Made by a program: the position numbers and the translations under genes
In this document: piece by piece, positions 53,058-64,000 of the stretch
Layout: every line of letters begins with the position of its first letter
How positions within the stretch are numbered: the stretch's first letter is position 1
Source of the DNA: Bursaphelenchus xylophilus
Lineage: Eukaryota; Nematoda; Chromadorea; Rhabditida; Aphelenchoididae
Length of the DNA stretch: 64,000 nucleotides
Reading direction: 5' to 3'
Assembly: GCA_904066235.2 (NCBI GenBank)
Contig: CAJFCV020000003.1
Span: 10,540,001-10,604,000 of the forward strand
Notes under the pieces: generated by a model
The model's input: the letters and a program-made list of their open reading frames with translations, nothing else
Told to the model about the DNA's origin: nothing
Database searches by the model: none

Positions 53058-53500
53058 CAGCTCGAAGAGCGACGCTCAGATTTTGATGAAACTTCGAACA
53101 AATTTAAAACGAATTTTTCTGTAAGACATATGACATACTCCTAGCTTGCGCTTTGCAGAAACAACCATGATTTTTAGGTAAAATGTTGGTAAAAGACAAA
53201 ACACTTTTTTGCAAATTTTGGCATGAAAAGTTGTGTGCTTATTTATACCGTAAAGGGTAATGTTTCCAAAAATAAATTTCTTTCCGTTCGAAGCTAGCAA
53301 CAGTATGACAAAAAAGTATTTTGTTTTCTGACCGCTCTCCGAGTTTTGCGTACTCTCTCGGCCGAAAAAACCGTTGAATATCTCGGCTGGGTCTGCAAAG
53401 AGCGAGCTGAAATTTTCTGGAATTGATACGCGGTAAACACAAAATTTGTGGGAAAGTTTTCAAAAAATATTATCTCCTGCAAAGCGCAAGCTAAAATTAA
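53058..53500 (+). repeat. family B copy, worn
   Basis: GAGCGACGCTCAGATTTTGATGA, GCTTGCGCTTTGCAGAAAC, TATTTATACCGTAAAGGG and CGTACTCTCTCGGCC appear in standard order; the right terminus is replaced. Confidence 0.7.
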
Positions 53501-54107
53501 ATTTCCGATATGTGGTTCATACCAATAAAGTGAGATTACAATAAAGTAAACACTAGCTTTCAAAATTCAACACTTTTGTTTGAAATTTCGTTCAATTACA
53601 GGCCAAAATCAACCTTTCTTCAACGCGTTCCGCAGCGACGGAGACTTTCAAAAACAAATCATTTTTTTCCTTCATGTAGTGAAACCTCGTTTGCTATACG
53701 GGGTTTCACGGCATGAAGATTGATTCACAAAACAAATCAAAGACTCCTAAATTTGACAACACCCAATGTGCAAACAAAAAACAAAGTCATAAATTTATCC
53801 GCAAAGAAAATAAAAAGAAAATATTTGAAGAAATGGCCGAGATGCCAAACTTGAAGTCATAAATAATCGGGCGTTTCCAACAACTGAATTCCAAATCAAA
53901 TCTGCCGGATAAAAGTGTAAGGCCACCGGAAAACAAACAGAGTATTTTGGAGGGAAAACCCGATAAAGCCCGAGTTTTATTTTATTATTCCTGTTTGACA
54001 AACCACTGTATAAAGGGCTAAAAATATATCGAAAAGGATAAATATGGTAATAAAACAGACGTATGGAAAAGTGGACAAGCAAAATGGTGTTCATGTCTGG
54101 CTACAAA
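53501..54107. other. family I-like words at about 53600-53710, otherwise unassigned
   Basis: GGCCAAAATCAACCTTTCTTC and TAGTGAAACCTCGTTTGCTA are family I-like. No gene seen. Confidence 0.35.
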
Positions 54108-54675
54108 GTGAGATGAAAGCTTGACAAAAAAGGGAAATTTCCAAAGTGCAGATTTTCTTTTAATTTTTTTGCGCGTCGGGCGTAGACCATATACAAAGTC
54201 ACGAAAATATTAGGTCGCGTTTTGCAGACGCAGCCGAGATATCCAACCGTCTTTGCGGCCGTGAAAGAACGAAAAACGCGGAGATCGGTCAGAGAGAAAG
54301 GAGAGCGGTCAGAATGAAAAACCAAGTGCCGCATAGGCCGAGATATTCAACGAGCTTTGTGGCCGAGAGAGTACGAAAAATGCGGAGATCGGTCAGAGAC
54401 AAAACACATTTTGGTCATATAGTTAGCAGCTTTGTGCGGGAAAGACTGATTTTTCGTGGATACATTACTCTGTATTGCATCAAAATTTTCATGATGAAAT
54501 TCACAAAAAAACTTCCAAAAAAATGTTTTTTTTCAATTTTTGACCTAAAAATATATATCCAAAAAAATTTTGCAATTTTTAACCTGAAAGCATCATTTAC
54601 GGAAAGCGCGTTTTAGAAGTCTCGCAAATGCCTAACAAAACATTACAATAACGCCGCACTTGGACTACTTCCCTG
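54108..54675 (-). repeat. family B copy with a tandem internal repeat
   Basis: GCAGCCGAGATATCCAACCG followed by GCCGAGATATTCAACGAGC repeats the same B block twice within 120 bp. It ends AACGCCGCACTTGGACTACT-TCCCTG. Confidence 0.65.
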
Positions 54676-55434
54676 TTGGTTCAAAAAACCTTGACAAACC
54701 TGGAGAAAAACCAGACGTTTTTCAAGCCTTGGAAAACCCTAAAAAGCAATATCTTGGTCTGGATTTCTGACCCCGTTCGGGCCAAAAAGTACATTTTCCA
54801 TTCCGAAAATATTCATTTCCGTTTCCCGTTTTGATTACCTTCATTTGAAGTCAAAATGGGCACCGAAAAGCCCGGAGAGAATCATAAAGCCCTCGGGCGA
54901 TTCGTCTAACTCTCACCTTTGGTGCCAAGACGATGCACTTTTTTGATCCGAAGCGATTACTATTCCTGAAGTTGTTTGTTTACCGCTTTACCGGAGGGAT
55001 TCTTCTTCGGGATGCCCTTTTATCACCCAAACAGATTTGTCAGGCCGATTGTCACGGGATGTGACAGGTGCGTTGTGATAATAAAACTTGCAAAAAAGGT
55101 AATAAAAACGGTCTGAACAACAAACCTAACGAAAAATTTTATATTTGTCATAGAAGGATCTCGTTGTTCAAGTGCAACGTTCAGATAATTAATTCGTAAT
55201 TTAGCTGCCGAGTGTCACAATTCCGTGAGAAGTTCCCAAGAATTAGCATAAACCGACCGATGTTGATATAAATGTAATGGACCGATCACTTTGCGGTCAC
55301 TTTTTTCCTTTCTTCCGAGTAAAGTAGGAGATTTCTTAAGCAATGTTAGGAAATCAGCCAACATTTGCTTATAAGAGGAAGCTCTAACGATGACTTTGGA
55401 ACTTACAATTAGAGAAATCATATTATCAAATTTA
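54676..55434. other. no gene recognised
   Basis: 54800-55080 is less AT-rich and may be old coding or conserved sequence, but no frame convinces. Confidence 0.3.
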
Positions 55435-55858
55435 CAGGGGAAGTACTCCAAGTGCGACGCCTTGGCGCAAATTTAGAATAATTTTTTCTAAGATATATGC
55501 GAGAATCCTAGCTCGCGCTTTGCAGAAACAACCGAGATTTTAAGAGCGAAAGTCGGCGAAAATTTAGGAGTTTTTGCCGAATTTCGGTACGAAAAGTTTC
55601 ATGCCTATTTCTACCGTAAAGGATAATGTTTCCACATAAAATCAAATTTTTCCGCACGAAACTGCCGAAGTTATGGCCAAAAAGCGTTTTTCTCTATGAC
55701 CTCTCTCCACGTTTAACGTGCTCTCTCGGCGGCAAAAATCGTTCGATATCTCGGCGGCGCTCGCAAAGCGCGAGCTAAAACTTTCAGGAATTGATGTCTA
55801 GTCCATACCCGACGTGTATGCAAAATTTAAAGAAACTCTGAGCGTCGCACTTGGAGTG
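55435..55858 (+). mobile_element. family B copy, terminus rearranged
   Basis: CAGGGGAAGTACTCCAAGTG start with a short deletion after GCGACGC. The right side ends GAGCGTCGCACTTGGAGT and is then followed by GCGACGCTCCCG instead of ACTTCCCCTG. Confidence 0.75.
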
Positions 55859-56164
55859 CGACGCTCCCGTGGACTTGCTCTGACACGTAAAAAATGACCG
55901 ATTTACTACTGTTTCTGACCTCACCGGTCAGATTTTAATACCTACAAACAATGATAAACGAACGTCAAATTCCCCCGAAAGCCCTCATAAATAAGGCAAT
56001 CCTCTTTTCGGGGCTACGATTATAATCCAATACGGGTTTTCGGGGCGAAGAATGGATGGCTATTGTTGGAAAAGTAAATGAAAAAACATTGGGGCTTATC
56101 GGAAACGAATTTGAAACGAACAACCAGTGAAATGAAGGGAGTAAAGAGTGGCAAGACGGCTCAA
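55859..56164. other. no gene recognised
   Basis: Short intergenic stretch without matched repeat. Confidence 0.3.
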
Positions 56165-56441
56165 TGGTAAACAAGACAATTGTCATAAGTGCCACACTCA
56201 GATTTTCGCTAAATTTTTCAAGGCTTTATAGTTATAGACACACAATAATTTGTCGAAATTTTAGCTTGCGCTTTGCTGCTGCAACTAAGATATTCAACGA
56301 TGTTTGCGGCGGAGAGAGTGTGCAAAACGTAGAGAGCGGTCAAAGAAAAATCACTCTTTAGTATATCTTTGCCAGCTTGGAATGGAAGGAAGTGGAAAAA
56401 TTGACTTTTTCTGTAGAAACGCTACGGTAGAAAAGAGGTAT

Positions 56442-56588
56442 CAGTCTGTCGGGAAAATAATGAGCCTTTCGTCGCATCGAAAATTGCATCACCGCCGAGA
56501 AAATGAATTGTGTCGCGACAAAATCAAGTTGCTTTTCACTATAGAGGCTCAAAATATATATTTTGCTCATTATTTTCCCGACAGACTG
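56442..56588. mobile_element. family A element, copy 12
   Basis: Both CAGTCTGTCGGG tips are intact and TA precedes the left tip. It has the ATCACCGCCGAGAAAATG interior and lies inside family B. Confidence 0.85.
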
Positions 56589-56721
56589 ATGTGTTACTTT
56601 TCAGGTCAAAATTTGCAAAAAAAATGCTGAATTTTTGTCAGGCTTCTATTATCTCAAAATCTGGATCGTTTTCTGCAAAGTGCGAGCTAGAAATCTCATA
56701 AATTTGGAAAAGCCTATTATA

Positions 56722-56872
56722 AGTCTGTCGGAAAAATAATGAGCACAATATCGCTGTGCCAATCACATCGCTGAAGTAAAACCAATTCGATTTTGCCGCG
56801 ACACAATTTATTTCCTCGGCGGCGATGAGATTTTCGATGCGACAGAGCGCTCATTATTTTCCCGACAGACTG
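56722..56872. mobile_element. family A element, copy 13, opposite orientation to copy 12
   Basis: AAGTCTGTCGGAAAAATAATG left, TTTTCCCGACAGACTG right. It carries the GCTGAAGTAAAACC block first. Inside the same family B copy as copy 12. Confidence 0.85.
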
Positions 56873-56945
56873 ATATATCTCTGTGCCAAGTTTTATTCAA
56901 ATCGTTAAAATTTGAACACTTGAATAAGCATTTGTTTTTCTTCAA

Positions 56946-57470
56946 TTATTCATTTCACATAGCTGACCGAAAAAAACTTGTTTTGAGGTCATGGCATAAC
57001 CAACTAAATTTAGGTTCCTATTTACCGCCTAACGTACTTCCTCATCCTCCGCTTTTTCTACCTTTTCAAACCTGAACAATACCTTCAAAAAATCCCTGCT
57101 CAACTTGACCCAACAAAAGTCAACCCCCCGCTTTGAACCTCTGCCCTTGGGGCAGAAACTCAACACCGATACCCGTATCCGCAAACAATAAACAGAGCGC
57201 ATACAAAATTACTCGCTACATGAGATATGCAAAGAAATAAAATCAAGTACGAATATGTGAGGGGAGAAAATGTTTGTGGGGAAATTCGATTATCCTCAAG
57301 ATTTCGGGATTTCTCATCCGCGAAATGATGAGTGGGAGAGATGGGTGCATGACTATTTTTAATCGAGTCCTCGCATCAGAACGGCCGCCGAATGTAAGAG
57401 GGGTTGACAGCTCGACGCTGAAACAGGAATAGAAACACCGAATGGGATTCAAGATGTGTTTAAGATGTGT
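56946..57470. other. no gene recognised
   Basis: Intergenic sequence without repeat match. Confidence 0.3.
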
Positions 57471-57621
57471 CAGTCTGTCGGGAAAATAATGAGCACTCTG
57501 TCGCGTTGAAAATCGCATAGCCCCCGAGAAAATGAATTGTATCGAGAAAAAATTAAATTGCTTTCTACTTCAGCGACACAATTGGTAGAGAGATTGTACT
57601 CATTATTTTCCCGACAGACTG
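57471..57621. mobile_element. family A element, copy 14
   Basis: CAGTCTGTCGGGAAAATAATG and CATTATTTTCCCGACAGACTG are perfect mirror tips, 151 bp. Confidence 0.88.
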
Positions 57622-57637
57622 ATAAATGGAATAAAAA

Positions 57638-57897
57638 TAAACATGGCTCTGGGGCCGGGTTGAAAATCGCGGGCTGGCCCCTTCTCGAATAGTTCGACCC
57701 GGCCAAAACCCCCTTTAAATTTGCTTGGTCAATTTTTAAAACCAAGAGTTACTGGCCATTGCCTAAAGTAAATACTTCAAAAAAAATCCAATCGGGCCCT
57801 TTATTTTTATTGGCAGCCCCAATTTTCGCTTCGAGACTCAGAATTTTAATCATTAGGGGCCGATTTGGGGCCTCAGGGTGGTCCGGAGCCATGTCTA
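57638..57897. mobile_element. family E element, 260 bp
   Basis: TAAACATGGCTC left, GAGCCATGTCTA right. GGGGCCGGGTTG and GGGGCCGATTTGGGGCC inside. The flanks AATAAAAA and ATCAAAAA are an imperfect 8-bp pair, agreeing with the perfect one at 26588/27126. Confidence 0.75.
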
Positions 57898-58939
57898 ATC
57901 AAAAAGTCTTGGAATCTCTGAGCAGTGCGAAGACTTTCTCGAAACATAGAGGAACAGACAGAATTCACAGTGCATCCCCGACCACGTACAGTGCAAGACG
58001 AACCCTCTGAGATAAGCATGGCTGCAATAGCCCAGCCCGAGGTTTCAAACCCGGCCTGGAAATTTCCGAAAGCCCGGAAAATTTCCTTGTCTAAATTTCT
58101 TAATTTTCGAAATTTTCATTCTGTGAAGGACGTCTAGCCAGAAACCCTTGCCCTTCTATTATTTTGTTCTTTTTGGAGGAAGACCAGACATTTTTTTGTT
58201 TGCGAAGAAATAACTGTATTAATTTTCGGGAAATTTGAATTTCCTTTGAAATCGAGCCGGCCGGCCCGGGCCGAAAGATTTAGGAAGTGAGCTATGCGTA
58301 CTGGAAAAAGTGCAGTCGTACGTCAGATTGAGAATGGAGTTGTTCATAATTATCATTTCGTAACCAGGGATGATTGAAAAATGGTATGAGATTTTTCCTC
58401 TTGGATTTACCGGTCGAAATTTAGCTCAAAAATAAAATCATTGCACAAAGAATCAAGGGATCCAAAAATCTATTCCTTCTAAGTTTTTATCCGAAAAGTA
58501 TGTTGTACAGAGTTTCCACTGAATTGCAAAATGACTATTTTCAAAACATGCACTAATATTGCAACAAGTTTTTTACAACAAAAAATATTACCCTCAACAC
58601 TCTAGCATAATGAAAGGACCAGAACGGACTCCAAGAAATGTCATCCGGAAAAGAAGAAGTTCCTTTTGTCTTCTATATAAGACTACTCATCATTTCGCCT
58701 TACTGTTTCATTAAAGTCCATAAAATTAAAAAAGAAACTAATTGCACGTCTCGGAAGGCTTAATGCGAATTGCCCGCGGGACTAGTCTACCAAGAAGTGC
58801 ATTTGTAACATCCGGGAAGGGCTTAGAGGCTTGACCGGAGGTACAAAAAAAATGTTTGTGGGAAAGCATGATGGACAATGAACAAGATGAAAGACGATCA
58901 ACCGTAAGTAACCATTGATAAATCGACAAATAAATTTTA
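57898..58939. other. unassigned, with family E words at 58015-58090 and 58258; weak exon at 58738-58910 (-)
   Basis: GCATGGCTGCAATAGCCCAG and GGCCGGCCCGGGCCG are E-type. The minus-strand frame SGQASKPFPDVTNALLGRLV ends in a stop at 58738 and begins next to an AC-rich splice-like site. It could be a terminal exon, with no known motif. Confidence 0.3.
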
Positions 58940-59203
58940 GTTTAATACTTGGCAAAGTGCAACATTCTAACGCAGCGTTTTTCGCACGAAACTGGCAAGA
59001 TATTTATAGTCAAAAAGTGGTTTTCTCTCTGGTCGTTTCCGCATTTCGCGTGATCTCTAGGCCAAAAAAATCATTGAATATCTCAGCTGTCTTTGCAGAA
59101 TGAATGCTAAAATTTTCAGGAGTTGACGTATGGAACACGCACAGCGCGTGTGCAAAGGTTAAAGAAAATCTGAGCGCCGCACTTGAGGCACTTCCCTTGT
59201 AAA
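58940..59203. repeat. family B right half
   Basis: GCACGAAACTGGCAAGATATT, CTCTGGTCGTTTCCGCATTTCG, TCAGGAGTTGACGTATGG and the end GAGCGCCGCACTTGAGGCAC-TTCCCTTG. Confidence 0.7.
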
Positions 59204-60160
59204 CTCGGCCGGCCAAAAGTAGGATTTCCAATATGGTCGTGGCTCAGGATGGAAAGATCTTACTCTGAGCGGTTAATGGAAGCCGTACTGATTCACCCCA
59301 CGATTTTTTTCTTATCAAGGCGTCGTTGTATAGAGGTTTTTGTTGCCTAAAGATCTGTTTTTGGGACCTATGTAATTGTATCAAAAAACGTGTTTGCTGC
59401 ACAAATGTTTGTCGTATAGAGGTTTCACCGTATACAAAGTAAATTTTGCAACATTTTTCTGTTATATGTCTTTGTTTCATCATCATTTTAATAAGCTCAT
59501 ATTGGCTTTTTAATCGTGAATTTCCTGTAAATAAATAAATTTCCAGACCTCTTATTGAAGGCGAAAGGAAGTCTCATGTGTATAAATTTCCTCTTCCTGA
59601 GGCGTTTGATGGATAATTGAGCCTGAAAAAACACGAAAACGAAGATTAAGAGGCAAAGTTTATTTACGTTTATGTAAGCCGTTCATCCATCTTTTCCCCC
59701 ATCCCAATTGAACGGTTTTTATAAAAATGCTCTTTTGATCGTCGACATGGGCATTTGCAGGCGTTCAACGGAAACTTTAACACAAATTACGACGTTAAAG
59801 TTGCTATAAAAAAGCTGATTTTTCGTTGTGAATTTTTACTTTGTAAGGGGGTTTACATGCCTGTAAACTCTTTTTATTTATGTATTTTATGCCTTTGTTG
59901 TTGTCATCAGACTTTCATTGTACTAATATGTAGGTCGAGCGCATACTCAAGAAATGCCATTTCGGTCAAGTGAAGGCTATATATAGCAAATTATAAAGCA
60001 GACTCGGCAAGTTTATGTAGTTGTTGTTCTCCAGCAGGCATCTCCGTTTGACAAATTTTTATGCGAAAAAACAAGCCGCAAGATACGACTTCAATCGGAA
60101 GTTATGTGCTTCTATTATGTATACGTCTTTTACCTCTTCTTCAAAGACTCTGTTAGCTAG
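59204..60160. other. family I element at about 59320-59440, otherwise unassigned
   Basis: GTTGTATAGAGGTTTTTGTTG and GTCGTATAGAGGTTTCACCG are family I ends about 90 bases apart. No gene seen in the rest. Confidence 0.35.
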
Positions 60161-61149
60161 CGATCACGAGGTAATCGAGATATTCAACGATCTTGAAGAG
60201 AGCTCAATGAATAGGGCAAGAGAGATCAGGGAAAAAGTAAATGTTGCTTTCGGTATTTTTACAAGGAAGTGCTTGAAGAGACTTTCCTCAATTTTGCTCA
60301 TGCTATAATACCTTTAGGGAAAAGAAGTTTTTTAGAAATTCCTGTAGATTTCAGCCCGGTTTTTTCAGGGACAGATAAGACATCCAACGATCCTTGTCGA
60401 GGGCAGTAACAGCAAAGTTCGGAGGGCAATTCAAGAGCCTTTTTTTGGCAGTATCATTATTTCCAAGCCTGATATTAGTATCCAATCGTGCCGCTGAAGT
60501 AAAAAGCAATCTGATTTTCCCGCGACACAATTCATTTTCTCGGCGGCGATACGATTATCAACGCGACATTTTGCTCATTATTTTCCCAACAGGCTGATAA
60601 AAAACTTAGCTTGGCTTGCAAAGCGCAAGCTACAAATCTTGTACATCCTGTAGAAAGCGTGCATCTAAACATGACCTAAGCTTTATCAAAATCCAGCCGT
60701 TTTAATTTTGAGCGCTCCTCATCTCCCCCTTGATCCAATTCCCCAAAGATCCCCGACGCTTTTCGATTAAAAATAGTTCACATTTCAAAAAAAGCAACAT
60801 TCCGAATGCATGTATTCGGCATGTCACGGCAGCACTGACACATCCTCCCACATCATGGCGCCGTTTTATAACGAATATAACGCAAGAGCGGGCTCGTGTT
60901 AAAACACATAAATCTCGGGCCCTTAAATGGTCGACCGGGAATTGCGCGAATCAAAGGGTCCGGCCGGAGTTTTGCGGTTCTTTCCCAAAGTTTATCATCG
61001 GCGGGTGAGAGAGTTGGAGGGGTAAGGATTTGGGTGGTGTTCTTGGAATGTTTGGAAAGAGTACATGATTTCGCGAAAAGTAGGAAATTCTTCATTTTGA
61101 GGATGATTTAGGGTTGACTTTGTAGGGAGGTTTCTGCGAATTTGATGAC
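60161..61149. other. B fragment, half of a family A element (60484-60595), unassigned DNA
   Basis: GAGATATTCAACGATCTTGAAG (60176) is family B. GCCGCTGAAGTAAAAAGCAATC to CATTATTTTCCCAACAGGCTG (60490-60595) is the right part of family A. 60730-61100 is GC-richer with open frames on both strands and no motif. Confidence 0.45.
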
Positions 61150-61515
61150 AACTGGCTCTTGTCTCAGATCTTGATAAAACTTGGCACAAATTTAGAAAAA
61201 TCTTGCATAAGAAATATGCATGGGTCAGCTTGCGCTTTGCAGAAACTAATGAGATTTTAGATTGAAAGTTGGAAAAAAGGCAAGGGTTTTTGGCAAATTT
61301 TGGCACGAAACATTTCATGCCTATTTCCACGAAACTGGCAAAGTCAAAACTGTTTTCCCCTCTGACCGCCCTCCACGTTTCGCGAACGCTCTCGGCAGTA
61401 AAGATCATTACTCAATGTTTTATTGACGCCTGAAAAGCACGAGCTAAAACTTTCAAGAATTGATGCACAAAATTTAATGAAAACCTAAGCGCCGCATTTG
61501 GGGTACTTGTCTTCG
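61150..61515 (+). repeat. family B copy, left terminus missing
   Basis: CTTGATAAAACTTGGCACAAA, CAGCTTGCGCTTTGCAGAAAC, CATGCCTATTTCCACG (internal deletion) and CCTAAGCGCCGCATTTGGGG end just before the next copy. Confidence 0.7.
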
Positions 61516-61527
61516 AAATACGTCTCA

Positions 61528-61976
61528 CAGGGGAAGTACTCCAAGTGCGACGCCCAGATTTTCTTTAAATTTTGCACACACGTCGGGTATGGACTAAATA
61601 TCAATTCCTGAAAGTTTTAGCTCGCGCTTTGCGGGCGCCGCCGAGATATCGAACGATTTTTGCCGCCGAGAGAGCACGCTAAACATAGAGAGCGGCCAGA
61701 GAGAAAAAAGCTTTTTGGCCATAACTTTGGTAGTTTCGTGCGGAAAAATTTGATCTTTTGTAGAAACATTATCCGTTACGGTAGAAATAGGCACGAAACT
61801 TTTCGTGCCGAAATTCGGCAAAAAGTCCAAAATTTTGGCCGACTTTCGATTAAAAAATCTCGGTTGTTTCTGCAAAGCGCAAGCTAGGATTCTCGCATAT
61901 ATCTTATCGTTAGAAAAAATTATTCTAAATTTGTGTCATCAAAATCTGAGCGTCGCACTTGGAGTACTTCCCCTGT
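61528..61976 (-). mobile_element. family B full-length copy, 449 bp, inverted
   Basis: CAGGGGAAGTACTCCAAGTG start and CTTGGAGTACTTCCCCTG end. The internal order is the reverse of 43702-44153, beginning AGTTTTAGCTCGCGCTTTGC and GCCGCCGAGATATCGAACG. Confidence 0.87.
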
Positions 61977-62831
61977 AAATAAGAACTGCGTTTTTGCATA
62001 TAACTTTTTGTTTTCGCCCGGAGACATCTCATTCTTTGTATAATATAACAATTGTGTGCCGCAATAATAAATGAGTCTGAAAGAAATTTGTGAGCTGGAA
62101 ATTGCAAAAAATATTTTTTTTACTACAGCTTCCCTCTTCTCATATGTTCGTTATTGTGTCTCGGCTCGAAATCTCCAGACCCCGAACCCGATAATTCTAT
62201 ATTTAACGGCGGCTCGTTTATTGTAGGTGGTCCATTAACTGAATATTTATAAGAGGTTCGAAAAACCCCCCTCCTCCATCCGGCCCCACAACCACGGCGG
62301 GGTTTTATTGAGAGTTTATGAGGCTATTTTTAATAGTAGCATTAAGCCCCGTTTTATGATTTATTCCCACTGCCCAGCGTATCGGAAATTCTTTCAAAAG
62401 GCATGGCGAAAAGTTTACGGTTTTATTGACCGAATTATGGCAGGTTTTTGTTTGATGGGTTGGAGGGGGACTTGGTATTTTTAGAAGTTGATATTAGCGA
62501 ACTAAGTTTTATTTCGAAAAGAATAGTGAAATAAATTTTTGAATCGAGCCAGCAACTCCATGCAGAAATGAAAGAGGGTACCCTAGTGAATAATATTATA
62601 ATCATCGTTCAGCCCATCGAAGCTTTATTTGGGGCTTATGACAAAAAAGGTCCTAAAAAGCACTCCTAGTTGACATAACCTTGTGAATTTTTCGTAGCGA
62701 GCTACAAATTTTTATAGAAACTACCCTTTCAAAAAGTTTTGAAAAATGCAATGAATCCTCTCTAGAATAGACATGACTTGTGGGCAGGGCCGAAAATCGT
62801 GGCCCGGCCCGTCTAGGCCAACTAGCGTATA
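61977..62831. other. no gene; family E tip at about 62770-62815
   Basis: TAGACATGACTTGTGGGCAG and GTGGCCCGGCCCGTC are one end of a family E element without its partner. The rest is intergenic. Confidence 0.4.
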
Positions 62832-64000
62832 CTGCACGTCAAAAGTTTGGAACAGGCCAGATCTTCTTTGCGGCTTGAGATGGGAGTTTAATTTCTTTTT
62901 TATTAGAAGCTCCATGTATTAAGAACCTCAATGTTTACATAGCCATGGAAATCAGAAAGCTCGTTGGAGTTTAAAAAAAAAATTTTTAAAATAAGTGCGT
63001 CAAAAGTTTGGAACAGCTTTTGGAAGGTGATTATAAACTTCGGGATGGAGGCAGGTATCCTCGCATTTAGTGTTTCTGGATGATGTATGGAACCGGCATG
63101 CCAATGGCATACTGATTTTCATCGATAAACCCAAAATGAAAAAAATGCTTATTGAGACAAAAACTACGGTCAAATTTGCGAAAAAATGAATTTTTTGGTT
63201 TGGGTTCTCTATGTTATCGGTGTGTAAGCGTTCTAAAATATTTAATGTGGTCGCACAATTGTACAAGGACACTCAGATCTTCACATAGAAACTGTATCCG
63301 GACAGCATAATTTATGAAAATTTTGAGTTTTGCTATGAATCTTTATTTAATGTATTTTATATTTTTTATAGAGCGGCTTGGAGGCTAATTGGCTTTAACA
63401 CCGTTATCGTTGAATAAAAAGGTGTCTTTAAGAAGCAGAACCTGGCCACTATTTGCAATATCAAGGCCACATCTTTAAAAATAGCGGGTATATGAAATGT
63501 TAATATTCCCATATTTTTTATCTTGGATTTGAAGCCGCTGCATGGCTCAAAACTAAGTGCCTTTATCGTTATCACACCGATACAGTATTATAAACCAACT
63601 CGCCGAATTATCGCGCCACAAATCCGGGTCAGATATGAATATTGATTTTGGGGACAAAAATTTTTTTTAATATCTGAAAGATGTGGCCTTGGATGTTGCA
63701 AGTAGCGTGGGTTTTTGTTTCTTGAAGACACCTTTTTATTCAACGATAACGGTGTTAAAGCCAATTAGCCTCCAAGCCGCTCTATAAAAAATATAAAATA
63801 CATTAAATAAAGATTCATAGCAAAACTCAAAATTTTCATAAATTATGCTGTCCGGATACAGTTTCTATGTGAAGATCTGAGTGTCCTTGTACAATTGTGC
63901 GACCACATTAAATATTTTAGAACGCTTACACACCGATAACATAGAGAACCCAAACCAAAAAATTCATTTTTTCGCAAATTTGACCGTAGTTTTTGTCTCA
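62832..64000. mobile_element. long-terminal-inverted-repeat Tc1-like element, cut by the window edge
   Basis: After TA (62830-62831), CTGCACGTCAAAAGTTTGG-AACAG starts the element. GTGCGTCAAAAGTTTGGAAC recurs 160 bp inside (about 62993), like the outer and inner direct repeats of IR/DR-type Tc1 elements. 63153-63478 is mirrored by 63676-64000 (TGAGACAAAAACTACGGTC and its inverse at the very end) around a spacer of about 197 bp. By symmetry the other end should lie near 64321. No transposase is in the spacer. Confidence 0.8.

Larger units (their letters stand above)
56165..56945 (-). repeat. family B copy carrying two family A insertions
   Basis: TTTTAGCTTGCGCTTTGCTG, GAGAGAGTGTGCAAAACG and CGCTACGGTAGAAAAGAGG-TA, then family A (56442-56588). 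Then GGTCAAAATTTGC and GCAAAGTGCGAGCTAG, a second family A (56722-56872), and finally GTGCCAAGTTTTATTCAAATCG. Confidence 0.75.

Noticed and set aside
414..60595. Regularly recurring ~150-bp repeats suggesting a CRISPR-like or satellite array
   Set aside because: Copies are dispersed kilobases apart in both orientations, with inverted tips; they are miniature transposons in a eukaryotic genome.
35138..61100. GC-richer patches at about 35.4, 46.4, 47.4, 58.8 and 60.9 kb as exons
   Set aside because: Not rejected outright but not called as genes: no domain, no paired splice sites and no polyadenylation signal could be shown.

Overview
The window looks like a gene-poor, AT-rich stretch of a nematode nuclear genome. 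Two protein-coding genes can be read with confidence, both split by short introns with U-rich acceptors of the TTTTCAG/TTTTAG type. Almost everything else is transposon-derived. The nematode assignment rests on the intron style, the gene families and the abundance of Tc1/mariner-type sequence. I cannot name the species.

Layout. 1-9.2 kb holds degraded miniature elements, a 193-bp solo LTR (996-1188) and two small inverted-repeat elements. 9.2-9.8 kb holds one doubtful 60-aa ORF and a 163-bp tandem duplication. 10.4-11.9 kb (+) is a six-exon PP1-like Ser/Thr phosphatase of 319 aa. 12.6-15.5 kb is an inverted duplication. One arm carries a dead 1.3-kb Tc1-like transposon; the other arm keeps the matching empty site. 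15.8-19.2 kb (-) is a nine-exon class B (secretin-type) neuropeptide GPCR of 541 aa, with miniature elements in its introns. From about 20 kb to the end I see no confident host gene, only a dense mosaic of short inverted-repeat elements.

Repeat families are given working letters here. A is about 150 bp with TIR TCAGTCTGTCGGG. B is about 450 bp, a degenerate palindrome with ends CAGGGGAAGTACT, in about 25 full or broken copies. C is about 255 bp with TA-flanked CAGTGG ends. D is about 190 bp and contains GCACTGTGCAA. E is GC-rich with ends TAGACATGGCTC and an 8-bp duplication. F is a 417-bp palindrome. H is about 315 bp with B-like ends. I has ends CAGTAGAACCTCTG. L is about 220 bp with TIR CACGGCAACC and 5-bp duplications. 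A 743-bp fold-back element at 42137-42879 is built of 17-bp subrepeats. A mariner transposase remnant lies near 37.2 kb. A large palindromic Tc1-like terminus begins at 62832 and runs off the window.

The two host genes converge on the inverted duplication and show no sign of working together. The strongest biology here is transposon stratigraphy: several insertions have readable target duplications and natural empty sites, so their order can be reconstructed from the sequence alone.
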